DNA of 61,491 nt from Candidatus Falkowbacteria bacterium UBA2355 (GTDB taxonomy: Bacteria > Patescibacteriota > Patescibacteriia > Patescibacteriales > Patescibacteriaceae). The position numbers and the translations under genes were made by a program. Each line of letters opens with the position of its first letter. The first letter of the stretch is position 1. The stretch is from the NCBI GenBank assembly GCA_002344425.1, contig DDTV01000037.1, positions 1 to 61,491 on the forward strand. The letters run 5' to 3'. Positions 41,921 to 50,435 of the stretch are shown in pieces. A model generated the notes under the pieces. That model did not search any database, was not told the origin of the DNA, and saw only the letters and a list, made by a program, of their open reading frames with translations.

Positions 41921-42721
41921 ATGCAATTAATCGACACACATGGCCATGTCAACATGGAGGCTTTTGCCGCTGACGCCGATGCGGTGGTTAAGCGCGCCTT
42001 GAATGAAGATACTTTTGTAATTATTCCCGGCACGGATTATAAATCATCAAAACGCGCCATTGATATCGCCAACCGTTATCAGACCGGAGTTTATGCCGCC
42101 ATTGGCGCTCATCCAACCGAAGTTTATGATGAGCCTTTTTCTTACGACATGTTTTCAATGTTGACCAAATTTCCCAAGACGGTAGCCATTGGAGAAATCG
42201 GACTTGATTATTCTTGGCGAGAACTTGATTCCGATATCGAAGGCAAGAAAAAAATACAGAAAGAAGTTTTTTATAAACAGCTTGAATTGGCGCGCCGCGT
42301 CGATTTGCCGGTCATAATCCACTGCCGTCAGGCGCACGACGATATGCTGCCTCTGCTCACTGAGTTCCGCAAGACACATAAGGAGTTGATTCCAAAAGAT
42401 CGGCCTTGGGGTGTTTTACATTGTTTTTCCGGCGATGAAAACTTGGCTTGGGAATATTTTAAACTCGGTTTGATTATCTCCTTTACCGGCCTGATAACTT
42501 TCAGTCAGCGTTGGGACGATCTTATCCGCAAAGTCCCTGAAGATAAGTTGATGATTGAAACCGATTCTCCCTTTATGACGCCCGAACCGCACCGCGGCAA
42601 ACGCAATGAACCGGTGCTGGTCAAATTCGTGGCTGAGCGGATGGCTGAAATCAGGGGAGTCAGTGTTGAAAAAGTGGCTGAATTTACGACAGCCAATGCC
42701 AAACGGCTGTTCAAAATCTAG
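41921..42721 (+). CDS. tatD: TatD-family metal-dependent DNase
   Basis: TatD enzymes are TIM-barrel hydrolases with 3'-5' exonuclease activity on DNA. The 266 residues show all metal-site motifs: DTHGHV (His7, His9), GEIGLDY near 88, VIIHCRQAHDD near 128, LHCFSGD near 165, and the terminal IETDSPFMTPEPHRGKRNEP. Typical length about 260. Last gene of the long plus-strand run; the ATP-synthase promoter follows 13 nt later. Confidence 0.94.
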   Translation: MQLIDTHGHVNMEAFAADADAVVKRALNEDTFVIIPGTDYKSSKRAIDIANRYQTGVYAAIGAHPTEVYDEPFSYDMFSMLTKFPKTVAIGEIGLDYSWRELDSDIEGKKKIQKEVFYKQLELARRVDLPVIIHCRQAHDDMLPLLTEFRKTHKELIPKDRPWGVLHCFSGDENLAWEYFKLGLIISFTGLITFSQRWDDLIRKVPEDKLMIETDSPFMTPEPHRGKRNEPVLVKFVAERMAEIRGVSVEKVAEFTTANAKRLFKI

Positions 42722-42733
42722 TTCGCGAAGCTG

Positions 42734-42762
42734 TTGACTTTAGCCTCTTTTTACTATACAAT
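42734..42762 (+). promoter_or_regulatory. Promoter of the ATP synthase operon
   Basis: TTGACT at 42734-42739, a 17-nt spacer, and TACAAT at 42757-42762. The expected +1 near 42769 leaves a leader of about 66 nt holding a weak agggaataccgccct hairpin followed by T residues. Confidence 0.8.
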
Positions 42763-42834
42763 CCGTAGTGGGAGCCCATTGGACTTCTGTGGAAAAAACC
42801 AGGGAATACCGCCCTTGTTTTTATTTTTCCCGAT

Positions 42835-43059
42835 ATGTTAAAGCAACCTTGGTGGCAAGAATCATTGTCCATCTTCAGCCGCTTATCCGGCTGGGTGTTG
42901 TTGCCGTTGATTGCCGGAACCTTGTTCGGCCGCTGGCTGGACAGAAAATATGATAGCGAGCCGAAATGGTTTTTTATCGTCATCGGCGTCGCCTTTCTTA
43001 TTTCTATGGTCGGCTTAGTGATTCAGGCAAGGAAAGAAATGAAGAGATTTACCAAATAG
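42835..43059 (+). CDS. AtpZ/AtpI-type accessory protein of the ATP synthase
   Basis: The 74-residue protein has two membrane helices (about 16-34 and 45-63) with the pattern typical of AtpZ: LLPLIAGTLFGRWLDRKYDSEP between the helices, then FFIVIGVAFLISMVGLVIQ. AtpZ/AtpI proteins help assemble the c-ring or handle Mg/Ca. First gene of the operon, 1 nt before atpB. No Shine-Dalgarno sequence. Confidence 0.85.
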   Translation: MLKQPWWQESLSIFSRLSGWVLLPLIAGTLFGRWLDRKYDSEPKWFFIVIGVAFLISMVGLVIQARKEMKRFTK

Positions 43060-43060
43060 T

Positions 43061-43903
43061 ATGACTGAAGTTCCCGAAGTCGGACACGAGGTCCAGACCG
43101 AAACTACGCATGAGCACACCCTTTACGCCGAACCGATTTTCGAAATCGGGCATTTTGAAGTGACGAATTCGCTCTTTACATCTTGGATTGCCTTATTTGT
43201 CATTTTAGTTCTCGGAGTAAGCTTCCGCGCTTCTTTGAAAACGGTGCCTGGTAAATTGCAAAACATCATTGAAATGGCGGTTGAATATTTTTTGGGAATT
43301 TTTGATGCCGTGACCGGCTCGCGCGAGCGTTCGGTCAAATTCGCTCCCTTTGTATTGGCTTTCTTTTTTTTGATTTTGGTAAACAATTGGCTCGGCATTA
43401 TCCCCGGCGTCGGTTCAATCGGTAAAAACATCGTCGAAGACGGCCATGAAATTTTCGTTCCTTTTTTGCGCGGCGGAACAGCCGATTTGAATACGACTTT
43501 GGCCCTTGCCAGCTTGGCCGTAGTCGCTTCCCATATTTTCGGAGTGGTTGCCGTTGGGGCTTGGACTTATTTGAACAAGTTCATCAATATCAAAGCTTTT
43601 CTAGAAATTCCGAAAAAAGTTTTAAAGGACCCTTCGATTTTGCTGGTTAACCCGATTAAGGCCTTTGTCGGTTTAGTTGAGATCATTGGCGAAGTCGCCA
43701 AGGTGGCGAGTCTGTCTTTCCGTCTCTTTGGAAACATTTTTGCGGGTGAAGTTTTGCTGGCCTCGATGTCAGCCATTATGGCCTTTGCGATTCCTATTCC
43801 TTTTCTGTTTTTAGAAGTCATTGTCGGCTTGATTCAGGCTCTTATCTTTGCTATATTGGTTTTGATTTATGTGTCCATCAGCACGAGTGCTGAAGAACAT
43901 TAG
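43061..43903 (+). CDS. atpB: ATP synthase F0 subunit a
   Basis: Subunit a forms the proton half-channels beside the c-ring. The 280 residues have five to six membrane helices. The essential Arg lies in ASLSFRLFGNIFAGEVLL (about 222-239). NNWLGIIPGVGS near 107 matches the family. The hydrophilic N-terminus is typical. 37 nt separate it from atpE. Confidence 0.96.
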   Translation: MTEVPEVGHEVQTETTHEHTLYAEPIFEIGHFEVTNSLFTSWIALFVILVLGVSFRASLKTVPGKLQNIIEMAVEYFLGIFDAVTGSRERSVKFAPFVLAFFFLILVNNWLGIIPGVGSIGKNIVEDGHEIFVPFLRGGTADLNTTLALASLAVVASHIFGVVAVGAWTYLNKFINIKAFLEIPKKVLKDPSILLVNPIKAFVGLVEIIGEVAKVASLSFRLFGNIFAGEVLLASMSAIMAFAIPIPFLFLEVIVGLIQALIFAILVLIYVSISTSAEEH

Positions 43904-43940
43904 TGTCCAAATCAATTTTGTTAATTAATTTTTAAACGCT

Positions 43941-44153
43941 ATGGAAAACGTCATGCTCGCCAAAGCCATCGCCATCGGTCTCGGTTCGATCGGTCCGGCT
44001 CTCGGCATCGGTTTTATCGGTGCTAAGGCCATGGAATCAATCGGCCGCAATCCGGAAGCCGCCGGCAAGATTTTGGTGCCGATGCTTTTGGCCTGCGCTT
44101 TCGCCGAAGCCGTCGCCATTTACGCTTTGGTTATCGCTTTTAGCATTAAATAA
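43941..44153 (+). CDS. atpE: ATP synthase F0 subunit c
   Basis: The 70-residue hairpin protein forms the rotor ring. Helix 1 (about 5-30) has the Gly/Ala-rich GLGSIGPALGIGFIGAKA, the polar loop has GRNPEA, and helix 2 carries the ion-binding Glu in AFAEAVAIYALV. The Gln of helix 1 and the Ser after the Glu that mark Na+-binding c subunits are replaced by Ile and Ala, so a proton ring is likely. A palindromic repeat follows the stop. Confidence 0.96.
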   Translation: MENVMLAKAIAIGLGSIGPALGIGFIGAKAMESIGRNPEAAGKILVPMLLACAFAEAVAIYALVIAFSIK

Positions 44154-44161
44154 GTCACACC

Positions 44162-44222
44162 TGTCATCCTCCGCGAAAGCGGGGGATCTGGTGAGATTCC
44201 CCGGTCAAGCCGGGGAATGACA
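44162..44222. repeat. REP/MITE-like palindromic repeat inside the atp operon
   Basis: A 61-bp element bounded by inverted ends tgtcat / atgaca. It contains two hairpins: ccgc gaaa gcgg (44171-44182) and ttccccgg tcaa gccggggaa (44197-44216). Short palindromes of this type, with gcgaaagcgggg and gtcaagccgggg cores, are recalled as common intergenic repeats in many bacteria. It fills the gap between atpE and atpF and has no T run, so it is not an obvious terminator. Confidence 0.8.
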
Positions 44223-44230
44223 CTAGATTT

Positions 44231-44728
44231 ATGGATTCATTAATTTCCGCTTTTCATATCGATCTTAAACTGCTTATCGCGCAGTTGGTTAACTTTGCCG
44301 TAGTCTTTTTGATTTTATATTTTTTGATTTTCAAGCCGCTTTTCAAAACTGTCGGCGCGCGCAGTGCGACTATCGCCAAGAGTTTAGAAGAAGCGCGCGA
44401 GATTGAAGAGCGCTTAGCTAAAACCAAGGCCGAACAAGCGGCGCTCATCGCCGAAGCCAAAAAAGAAGCGGTCGCGGTTTTGAATGAAGCAAACCGCAAA
44501 GCGGATTTGCGCAAGACAGAGTTGATTGATAAAGCCAAGGAAGAAATTGGCGTGCTGATTAATCGAGAAAAAGCCCGCATGCAAAACGAAAAAGCCGCGA
44601 CCTTGAAAGAGATTCGCGCCGAAGTCGCCGATTTGATTGAAGCGAGCTGGCATAAGATTCTTGGTGAAAAAATGACCAAGGGAGCTGACGACAAGTTGTT
44701 GGCTAAAATTATTAAAGACCATAAATAA
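44231..44728 (+). CDS. atpF: ATP synthase F0 subunit b
   Basis: Subunit b is the peripheral stalk. The 165 residues have one N-terminal membrane helix (about 12-32, LIAQLVNFAVVFLILYFLIF) followed by a long charged coiled coil (about 40-150, rich in Ala, Lys and Glu). The length fits the family. The start is 8 nt after the palindromic repeat, and the end is 1 nt before atpH. Confidence 0.93.
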   Translation: MDSLISAFHIDLKLLIAQLVNFAVVFLILYFLIFKPLFKTVGARSATIAKSLEEAREIEERLAKTKAEQAALIAEAKKEAVAVLNEANRKADLRKTELIDKAKEEIGVLINREKARMQNEKAATLKEIRAEVADLIEASWHKILGEKMTKGADDKLLAKIIKDHK

Positions 44729-44729
44729 T

Positions 44730-45131
44730 ATGCCGATTTCAGCTCGTCATTATGCCAAGGCTTTGTTCGAAGTAACTGCCAAAGCCACTAAGCCAGAAGC
44801 GAAATTGGCGGTTGATCGCTTGTTCAATGAATTGAAGTCAAACAATGCTTTGTCCCAAGCCAAGTCGATTATCGCCGAATTTGAAAATTTGAGCGATGCC
44901 AGCGAAGGCATTGTCCGCGCTACGATTACCAGCGCTCGCCCCTTGTCCAAGACCGCGCTCAAAGAAGCTGAGAGTTTGGTGCTTAAACGCAGCCAGGGAC
45001 AAACCGTGGTTTGGAATGAAGTGATTGATGAAGATATTCTGGGCGGCGCTATCATTGCTTATGAAGATTCAATAATCGATTTGAGTTTGGCCGACCGCGT
45101 GTCCGGTTTGGCGGCTCGCATTAAAGAATAA
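44730..45131 (+). CDS. atpH: ATP synthase F1 subunit delta (short)
   Basis: The delta subunit links the peripheral stalk to the F1 head. The product has 133 residues against about 175-180 usually. The N-terminal ISARHYAKALFEV is typical, as is the C-terminal DILGGAIIAYEDSIIDLSL. The shortening lies in the middle, in the helical N-terminal domain. The position between atpF and atpA supports the call. It starts 1 nt after atpF. Confidence 0.88.
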   Translation: MPISARHYAKALFEVTAKATKPEAKLAVDRLFNELKSNNALSQAKSIIAEFENLSDASEGIVRATITSARPLSKTALKEAESLVLKRSQGQTVVWNEVIDEDILGGAIIAYEDSIIDLSLADRVSGLAARIKE

Positions 45132-45132
45132 T

Positions 45133-46650
45133 ATGTCAAAAACCAAAGATTTTATTGTTGAACAGATTAAAGAGCGCATTAGCGATTTTAAACCTAAGGC
45201 GCGCGAATTGACCGTCGGTCATGTATTAAAAGTCAGCGACGGTATTGCCTTGGTCGCCGGCTTGGCCTCGGTCCGCATGTCGGAAATGCTTGAATTCAAA
45301 ACAGATAGCGGTTTTATCTCCGGCGTAGCTTTGAATTTGGAAGAAGATTCGGTCGGCGCCGTCTTGCTCGGCGATTATCAGTTGATTGCCGAAGGCGCTG
45401 AAGTCAGAGCGACCGGACGTATTTTAGAAGTTCCGGTCGGACAAGGTTTAATCGGACGCGTTGTTAATCCTTTGGGCGAACCGCTTGATGGCAAGGGCGC
45501 CATTACCGCCGATGCGCATTATCCGGTTGAAAAAATTGCTCCGGGAGTTATTACTCGACAATCGGTCAATACACCTTTGCAAACCGGTATCAAGGCCATT
45601 GACGCTATGATTCCGATTGGACGGGGTCAGCGCGAATTAATTATCGGCGACCGTCAGCTCGGTAAAACCGCCATTGCCATTGATACGATTTTGAATCAAA
45701 AAGGCAAAGATGTTATTTGCATATATGTTGCAATCGGACAAAAAGAATCTAAGATCGCCGGTATTCTCGCCAAACTGGAAGCGGCCGGAGCACTTGAGTA
45801 CACTACCGTCGTTTTGGCCGGTGCTTCAGCTCCTGCGCCTCAATTGTATTTTGCGCCATACGCCGGTTGCGCGATGGGGGAATATTTCCTAGATAAAGGC
45901 AAGGATGTTTTGATTGTTTATGATGATTTGTCCAAACACGCTGTTGCTTACCGCGAAATCGCTTTGCTATTACGACGTCCTCCGGGAAGAGAAGCTTATC
46001 CGGGCGATGTTTTTTACCTGCACTCACGCTTATTGGAGCGCGCTTGTAAATTAAATAAAGATTACGGCGGAGGCTCGATTACCGCTTTGCCGATTATTGA
46101 AACTCAGGCCGGAGACGTTTCCGCCTATATTCCGACTAACGTTATTTCGATTACCGACGGACAAATATATTTGGAACCTGATTTGTTTTATCAGGGCAAC
46201 CGTCCGGCTATTAACGCCGGTCTCTCGGTATCGCGCGTTGGTTCAGCGGCTCAGATTAAGGCTATGAAAAAAGTCGCCGGTAAAATTCGTTTGGAAGCGG
46301 CCCAATATCGAGAATTGGCCGCCTTTGCTCAATTCGGATCAGACTTGGATGAAGACACTAAAAACAAACTGGAACGCGGCAAGCGTTTGTATGAAGTCTT
46401 TAAACAGGGCCAATACGCGCCCTTGGGAGTTGATGAACAGGTTTTGGTTTTTTGGTCATTATTGAACGGCCATATGGATGATGTTGCCGTTGATGAAATT
46501 CAAGTCTTTGAAAGCGCTTTACGAGCTTATGCCAAGGCCAATGAAGCAAAAACTTTGGCGGCAATCGTCTCGGGAGGAGATTTGACCGAACAAATAGAAA
46601 AAGAATTAGCCAGAATCGTTTCCGATTTCAAGTTGAGTTATGGCAAATAG
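45133..46650 (+). CDS. atpA: ATP synthase F1 subunit alpha
   Basis: The alpha subunit holds the non-catalytic nucleotide sites. The 505 residues have the beta-barrel N-terminus, a P-loop GDRQLGKTAIAID near 170-182 (the usual form is GDRQTGKT, so Thr is replaced by Leu), YDDLSKHAVAYRE near 265, and RRPPGREAYPGDVFYLHSRL near 285. The C-terminal helical bundle is complete. It overlaps atpG by 11 nt. Confidence 0.97.
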   Translation: MSKTKDFIVEQIKERISDFKPKARELTVGHVLKVSDGIALVAGLASVRMSEMLEFKTDSGFISGVALNLEEDSVGAVLLGDYQLIAEGAEVRATGRILEVPVGQGLIGRVVNPLGEPLDGKGAITADAHYPVEKIAPGVITRQSVNTPLQTGIKAIDAMIPIGRGQRELIIGDRQLGKTAIAIDTILNQKGKDVICIYVAIGQKESKIAGILAKLEAAGALEYTTVVLAGASAPAPQLYFAPYAGCAMGEYFLDKGKDVLIVYDDLSKHAVAYREIALLLRRPPGREAYPGDVFYLHSRLLERACKLNKDYGGGSITALPIIETQAGDVSAYIPTNVISITDGQIYLEPDLFYQGNRPAINAGLSVSRVGSAAQIKAMKKVAGKIRLEAAQYRELAAFAQFGSDLDEDTKNKLERGKRLYEVFKQGQYAPLGVDEQVLVFWSLLNGHMDDVAVDEIQVFESALRAYAKANEAKTLAAIVSGGDLTEQIEKELARIVSDFKLSYGK

Positions 46651-47569
46651 CAAAGACATTCAACGACGCATCAAGTCGATTGGCAATACTAAAAAAATTA
46701 CCCGCGCTATGGAAATGGTGGCGGCTTCTAAAATGCGCAAAGCTGTTGACGCTACTTTGGCAACGCGCAGTTATGCTAATTTGAGCTGGGAAACCTTGCT
46801 TAATTTAACCCGCGGTTCAGCGGGCGCGACCCATCCGCTATTGGAAAATAGAACGCAGATCAAACGCCAAGCTTTGATAGTCATAACTTCAGATCGGGGA
46901 TTGTGCGGCGGCTTCAATTCTTCCTTGCTGAGCTTAGTGCGCCAAAGCGATGTTTCGATTCCAACCGATATTATTTTAATCGGTAAAAAGGGAGAAAATT
47001 TGTCGGCTCATTATACGATTGCCGCGCAATTCCCTTATCCGGAAACCGGTCTTGATTCCGCGGCGGTTTTGCCAATCGCGCGCTTAGCTAGTGACGGTTT
47101 TTTGAGCGGCAAGTATGACCGCGTTTTTGTCGCCTATACCGACTTCGTCAATGCCGCTAAGCAGACGCCTCGCCTTAAACAACTACTGCCGGTAGTCGCC
47201 GATTCAGAAGATAAGGAGTTGGGCATTATAGATTCGGAAGACCGTGTCGGTTCTAGCCAGAGTTTTATTGAAGCCAAAGCCGCCAAACATAGTCAGCGCG
47301 GACTTTATAATTTTGAATACCTGTTTGAGCCTGGCGCTGAAGTGGTTTTGGCGGCAGTTGTTCCGCGCTTGCTTGAAATTCAACTTTATCAAGCCTTGCT
47401 TGAATCGCTGGCTTCAGAACATAGCGCTCGTATGGCCGCCATGCACCAAGCGACTCAAGCCGCTACGGATTTAGGTATTGAATTGACGCTTTCTTACAAT
47501 AAAGCCCGGCAGTCGGCCATTACCGCTGAAATTGCCGAGATTACGGCCGGCGTCGCCGCGCTTAATTAA
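46640..47569 (+). CDS. atpG: ATP synthase F1 subunit gamma
   Basis: Gamma is the central rotor shaft. The 309 residues show both terminal helices: RRIKSIGNTKKITRAMEMVAASKMRKA at the start region and AARMAAMHQATQAATDL-like sequence (EHSARMAAMHQATQAATDLG) near the end, with the middle SDRGLCGGFNSSL near 84. Length is slightly above the usual 285-290. It starts inside the end of atpA and ends 9 nt before atpD. Confidence 0.95.
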   Translation: MANSKDIQRRIKSIGNTKKITRAMEMVAASKMRKAVDATLATRSYANLSWETLLNLTRGSAGATHPLLENRTQIKRQALIVITSDRGLCGGFNSSLLSLVRQSDVSIPTDIILIGKKGENLSAHYTIAAQFPYPETGLDSAAVLPIARLASDGFLSGKYDRVFVAYTDFVNAAKQTPRLKQLLPVVADSEDKELGIIDSEDRVGSSQSFIEAKAAKHSQRGLYNFEYLFEPGAEVVLAAVVPRLLEIQLYQALLESLASEHSARMAAMHQATQAATDLGIELTLSYNKARQSAITAEIAEITAGVAALN

Positions 47570-47578
47570 TTTTTTATT

Positions 47579-48955
47579 ATGACAGTACACAAACATCAAG
47601 GAGTTGTTAAGCAAGTTGTCGGTGTCGTCGTCGACATAGCTTTTGAAAATCAATTACCGGCTTTGAACTCGGCGCTGACGGCTGATAATAACGGCGAACT
47701 TTTAACCTTAGAAGTTGCGGCTCACATCGGAGCCAATACTGTTCGAGCCGTAGCTATGGGTACCACCGACGGTTTAAAACGCGGCGATTTGGTCAGCGAT
47801 ACTTTGGCTCCGATCAGTGCGCCGGTCGGACCGGAAACTCTCGGTCGAATTTTCAATGTTCTAGGCGAAGTGATTGACGGCGGAGAGCCGGTGACCGCAA
47901 AAAAGAAATATCCGATTCATCGACCGGCTCCTAAATTGACTGAACAATCGACGCGAGCGGAAATTCTTGAAACCGGAATTAAAGTTATCGATTTGATTTG
48001 TCCTATTTTAAAAGGCGGTAAAGTCGGTCTTTTCGGCGGCGCCGGTGTCGGCAAAACCGTTGTTATTCAAGAATTGATCAACAATATCGCCAAAGCCCAC
48101 GGCGGAGTTTCGGTTTTCGCAGGCGTCGGAGAACGTACGCGCGAAGGCAACGACTTATATCACGAAATGAAGGACGCCAAGGTTATAGATAAATTAGCCA
48201 TGGTCTTCGGACAAATGAACGAACCGCCGGGAGCGCGCGCTCGTGTCGCTTTGACCGGTTTGTGCATGGCCGAATATTTCCGCGATGAACAAAAACAAGA
48301 CGTTCTTTTCTTCGTCGATAATATTTTCCGTTTCACACAGGCCGGCGCTGAAGTTTCAGCCCTGCTCGGACGTTTGCCATCGGCCGTAGGCTATCAACCT
48401 ACCTTGGCTACTGAAATGGGCAAACTGCAAGAACGCATTACTTCAACCAATGACGGTTCAATTACTTCTATTCAGGCCGTTTATGTTCCGGCTGACGACT
48501 TGACCGACCCGGCTCCGGCAACGACTTTTGCTCACCTTGATTCAACCGTTGTTCTATCCCGCGCCTTGACTGAATTAGGTATTTATCCGGCGGTTGACCC
48601 GCTCGATTCTTCTTCGACGATTTTGGATCCAACTATTGTCGGCGAGGAGCACTATCGAGTTGCTCGCGGCGTACAGCGCATTTTACAGCGCTATAAGGAT
48701 TTGCAGGACATCATCGCCATTCTCGGTATGGAAGAATTATCAAGCGAAGACAAATTAACCGTTACCCGAGCCAGAAAAATTCAACGTTTTCTTTCCCAGC
48801 CATTTTTCGTTGCTGAAACCTTTACCGGCCGTAGCGGAAAATATGTCAGCTTAGCTGACACGGTGCGCGGTTTTGCCGAAATTCTTGACGGTTTGCATGA
48901 TGGCAAGAATGAAAATGATTTCTACATGAAAGGCACAATCGACGAAGTCAATTAA
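47579..48955 (+). CDS. atpD: ATP synthase F1 subunit beta
   Basis: Beta carries the catalytic sites. The 458 residues show the P-loop GGAGVGKTVVIQELINN near 155-171, the catalytic Glu in GVGERTREGNDLYHEM, FVDNIFRFTQAG, and the C-terminal switch motif as ELSSEDK in place of DELSEED. The length is typical. 7 nt separate it from atpC. Confidence 0.97.
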   Translation: MTVHKHQGVVKQVVGVVVDIAFENQLPALNSALTADNNGELLTLEVAAHIGANTVRAVAMGTTDGLKRGDLVSDTLAPISAPVGPETLGRIFNVLGEVIDGGEPVTAKKKYPIHRPAPKLTEQSTRAEILETGIKVIDLICPILKGGKVGLFGGAGVGKTVVIQELINNIAKAHGGVSVFAGVGERTREGNDLYHEMKDAKVIDKLAMVFGQMNEPPGARARVALTGLCMAEYFRDEQKQDVLFFVDNIFRFTQAGAEVSALLGRLPSAVGYQPTLATEMGKLQERITSTNDGSITSIQAVYVPADDLTDPAPATTFAHLDSTVVLSRALTELGIYPAVDPLDSSSTILDPTIVGEEHYRVARGVQRILQRYKDLQDIIAILGMEELSSEDKLTVTRARKIQRFLSQPFFVAETFTGRSGKYVSLADTVRGFAEILDGLHDGKNENDFYMKGTIDEVN

Positions 48956-48962
48956 ACTCCTT

Positions 48963-49406
48963 ATGTCACAAGCCCTTAATTTTTTTAAATTTGAAATCGT
49001 TACGCCCGAACGGGTCGTTTTAAAGGCGAGCGTTCGGCAAGTTTCAATTCCGACAGTTGAGGGTGAAATTACGGTTTTGCCTATGCATGTTCCCTTGGTT
49101 TCTTTGCTAAAAACCGGAGTTATCGAAGCGGTTTTGGAAGACGGTGGTCGCGATGTAATGGCCGTATCCGGCGGTTTGGTCGAAGTTTTAGCCGATAAGG
49201 TCGTTATTTTGGCCGACTCAGCGGAACGCGCCGCGGAAATGGACGAAGCCGCGATTGAAGCCGCGCATCAGCGCGCCGAAGCGCTTAAGAAGCAAGCTCA
49301 AGATCAAGACGATGTTGAGTTTGCACGCCTAAGCGCTTTGATCGAACGGGAAACCGCGCGAACACACGCCTTGAAGCGTTGGAGAAAAATAAAAATAGAT
49401 CAATAA
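48963..49406 (+). CDS. atpC: ATP synthase F1 subunit epsilon
   Basis: Epsilon joins gamma to the c-ring and can inhibit the enzyme. The 147 residues show the N-terminal beta sandwich (FEIVTPERVVLKASVRQVSIP, then GEITVLPMHVPLVSLLKTG) and a C-terminal two-helix hairpin (about 90-140, EMDEAAIEAAHQRAEALK). Length is near the usual 135-140. Last gene of the atp operon. Confidence 0.93.
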   Translation: MSQALNFFKFEIVTPERVVLKASVRQVSIPTVEGEITVLPMHVPLVSLLKTGVIEAVLEDGGRDVMAVSGGLVEVLADKVVILADSAERAAEMDEAAIEAAHQRAEALKKQAQDQDDVEFARLSALIERETARTHALKRWRKIKIDQ

Positions 49407-49452
49407 ATAGTTCATTTAAACAATAATCCAATAACAAAAATTAAATTCACGC

Positions 49453-50244
49453 ATGTTAAAAGAAACAAATTTGAAAAAAGACAATTCCTTAGATTTATTG
49501 TGGGAGAAATCAAACGAGTCTTTTTTTATTAGCCAATTGAGAAAGGGCCAAGCGCCTCATTCAATAATAGAGAGTCAATATAGTCCCGACAGGGCGGTGG
49601 CTCCCTATGAAATTCAATGTTCCGATGGACGCTGTCCGCATCATGGCAATGAGCTTTCAATCGCCGGTTCCGGAATTTTATTGTCCGACGCTGAATTCAA
49701 AGCCATGATCGAACAAAATCCCAGCCTAAGAGTCTTAACCAGCCACAGTGAATGCGGTGCGGGCAAGTTGGCTTTTGCCAAAGCCCAGGCAGCGGGAACT
49801 GTTCCGGCAGGTATTGATAATGCTGAAGACTTTACCAAGGACTGGACGATGAAAAAAGCGGCTCAATACGGTTTGGAGTATCGTCATATCGGAGTTGAGG
49901 AATTTGTTAATCCGCTTCATCATGAACGGGGGATAGTAGTTGATGCAACGGGACGCTTTCATCCTTCTTTGTTTGAAGGTATGCCCAATATGTTTATTTC
50001 CCAGGCGGCTTCATTTGCCGGAAAAGAATATATTGGCGCCGAGGCCGACATCTTAACCAGCATAGGTACGGGTGATCATGCCTTCGGTCCGCGCATTGAT
50101 TCTGAAAATCCTTTCTTAATCTTAGTCGCGGCAGAAGAGCCAAAAACCAAGGATGAATTGGTCAAAATAATAAAGACTTCGACCGAACGTTACGGAGACA
50201 AGGTCAGGGTTGAAGGATTGCTGGCCAGTGAAAAACTTTCTTAG
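49453..50244 (+). CDS. Divergent beta-carbonic-anhydrase-like protein
   Basis: The 263-residue protein carries the two zinc-site motifs of beta-carbonic anhydrases in order and spacing-like form: C56-S-D58-G-R60 and H98-S-E-C101-GAG. The classic GDLFVIRNAGN segment between them is shortened and replaced by ELSIAGSGI. So the Zn ligands (Cys, His, Cys) and the Asp-Arg dyad are present, while the surrounding pocket differs. It may hydrate CO2 or be a relative with another reaction. It lies 46 nt after atpC with no terminator between and is followed by one. Confidence 0.7.
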   Translation: MLKETNLKKDNSLDLLWEKSNESFFISQLRKGQAPHSIIESQYSPDRAVAPYEIQCSDGRCPHHGNELSIAGSGILLSDAEFKAMIEQNPSLRVLTSHSECGAGKLAFAKAQAAGTVPAGIDNAEDFTKDWTMKKAAQYGLEYRHIGVEEFVNPLHHERGIVVDATGRFHPSLFEGMPNMFISQAASFAGKEYIGAEADILTSIGTGDHAFGPRIDSENPFLILVAAEEPKTKDELVKIIKTSTERYGDKVRVEGLLASEKLS

Positions 50245-50264
50245 TTTTTAGTTATTGACAGCAT

Positions 50265-50299
50265 AAACGGATGTGTTATTCTATAACCATCCGTTTTTT
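50265..50299 (+). terminator. Terminator after the carbonic-anhydrase-like gene
   Basis: A 9-bp stem aaacggatg / catccgttt with a 14-nt loop and a T tail. The following stretch to 50404 holds a second imperfect hairpin (aggaggta / taccctcct, 50320-50345) and another tccgttttttg, with no gene. Confidence 0.75.
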
Positions 50300-50404
50300 A
50301 TATTCGCGCTCGTGCCTAGGAGGTAAGACGGTTAACTACCCTCCTGGTTATCCGTTTTTTGATGGGCTATTGTCCGACTCTTAGGCATAATCGCGGATAT
50401 AAGC

Positions 50405-50410
50405 TATAAT
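50405..50410 (+). promoter_or_regulatory. -10 box of the LysW-like gene
   Basis: A perfect TATAAT 25 nt before the ATG at 50436; the -35 region is weak (around 50382). Confidence 0.5.
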
Positions 50411-50435
50411 ATAGGTATTGTTTATTAACTAACCT

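Noticed and set aside
43941..44153. Sodium-coupled ATP synthase
   Set aside because: The helix 1 Gln and the Ser next to the ion-binding Glu are replaced by Ile and Ala.
44162..44222. Terminator between atpE and atpF
   Set aside because: Neither hairpin is followed by a T run, and the operon must continue to atpC.
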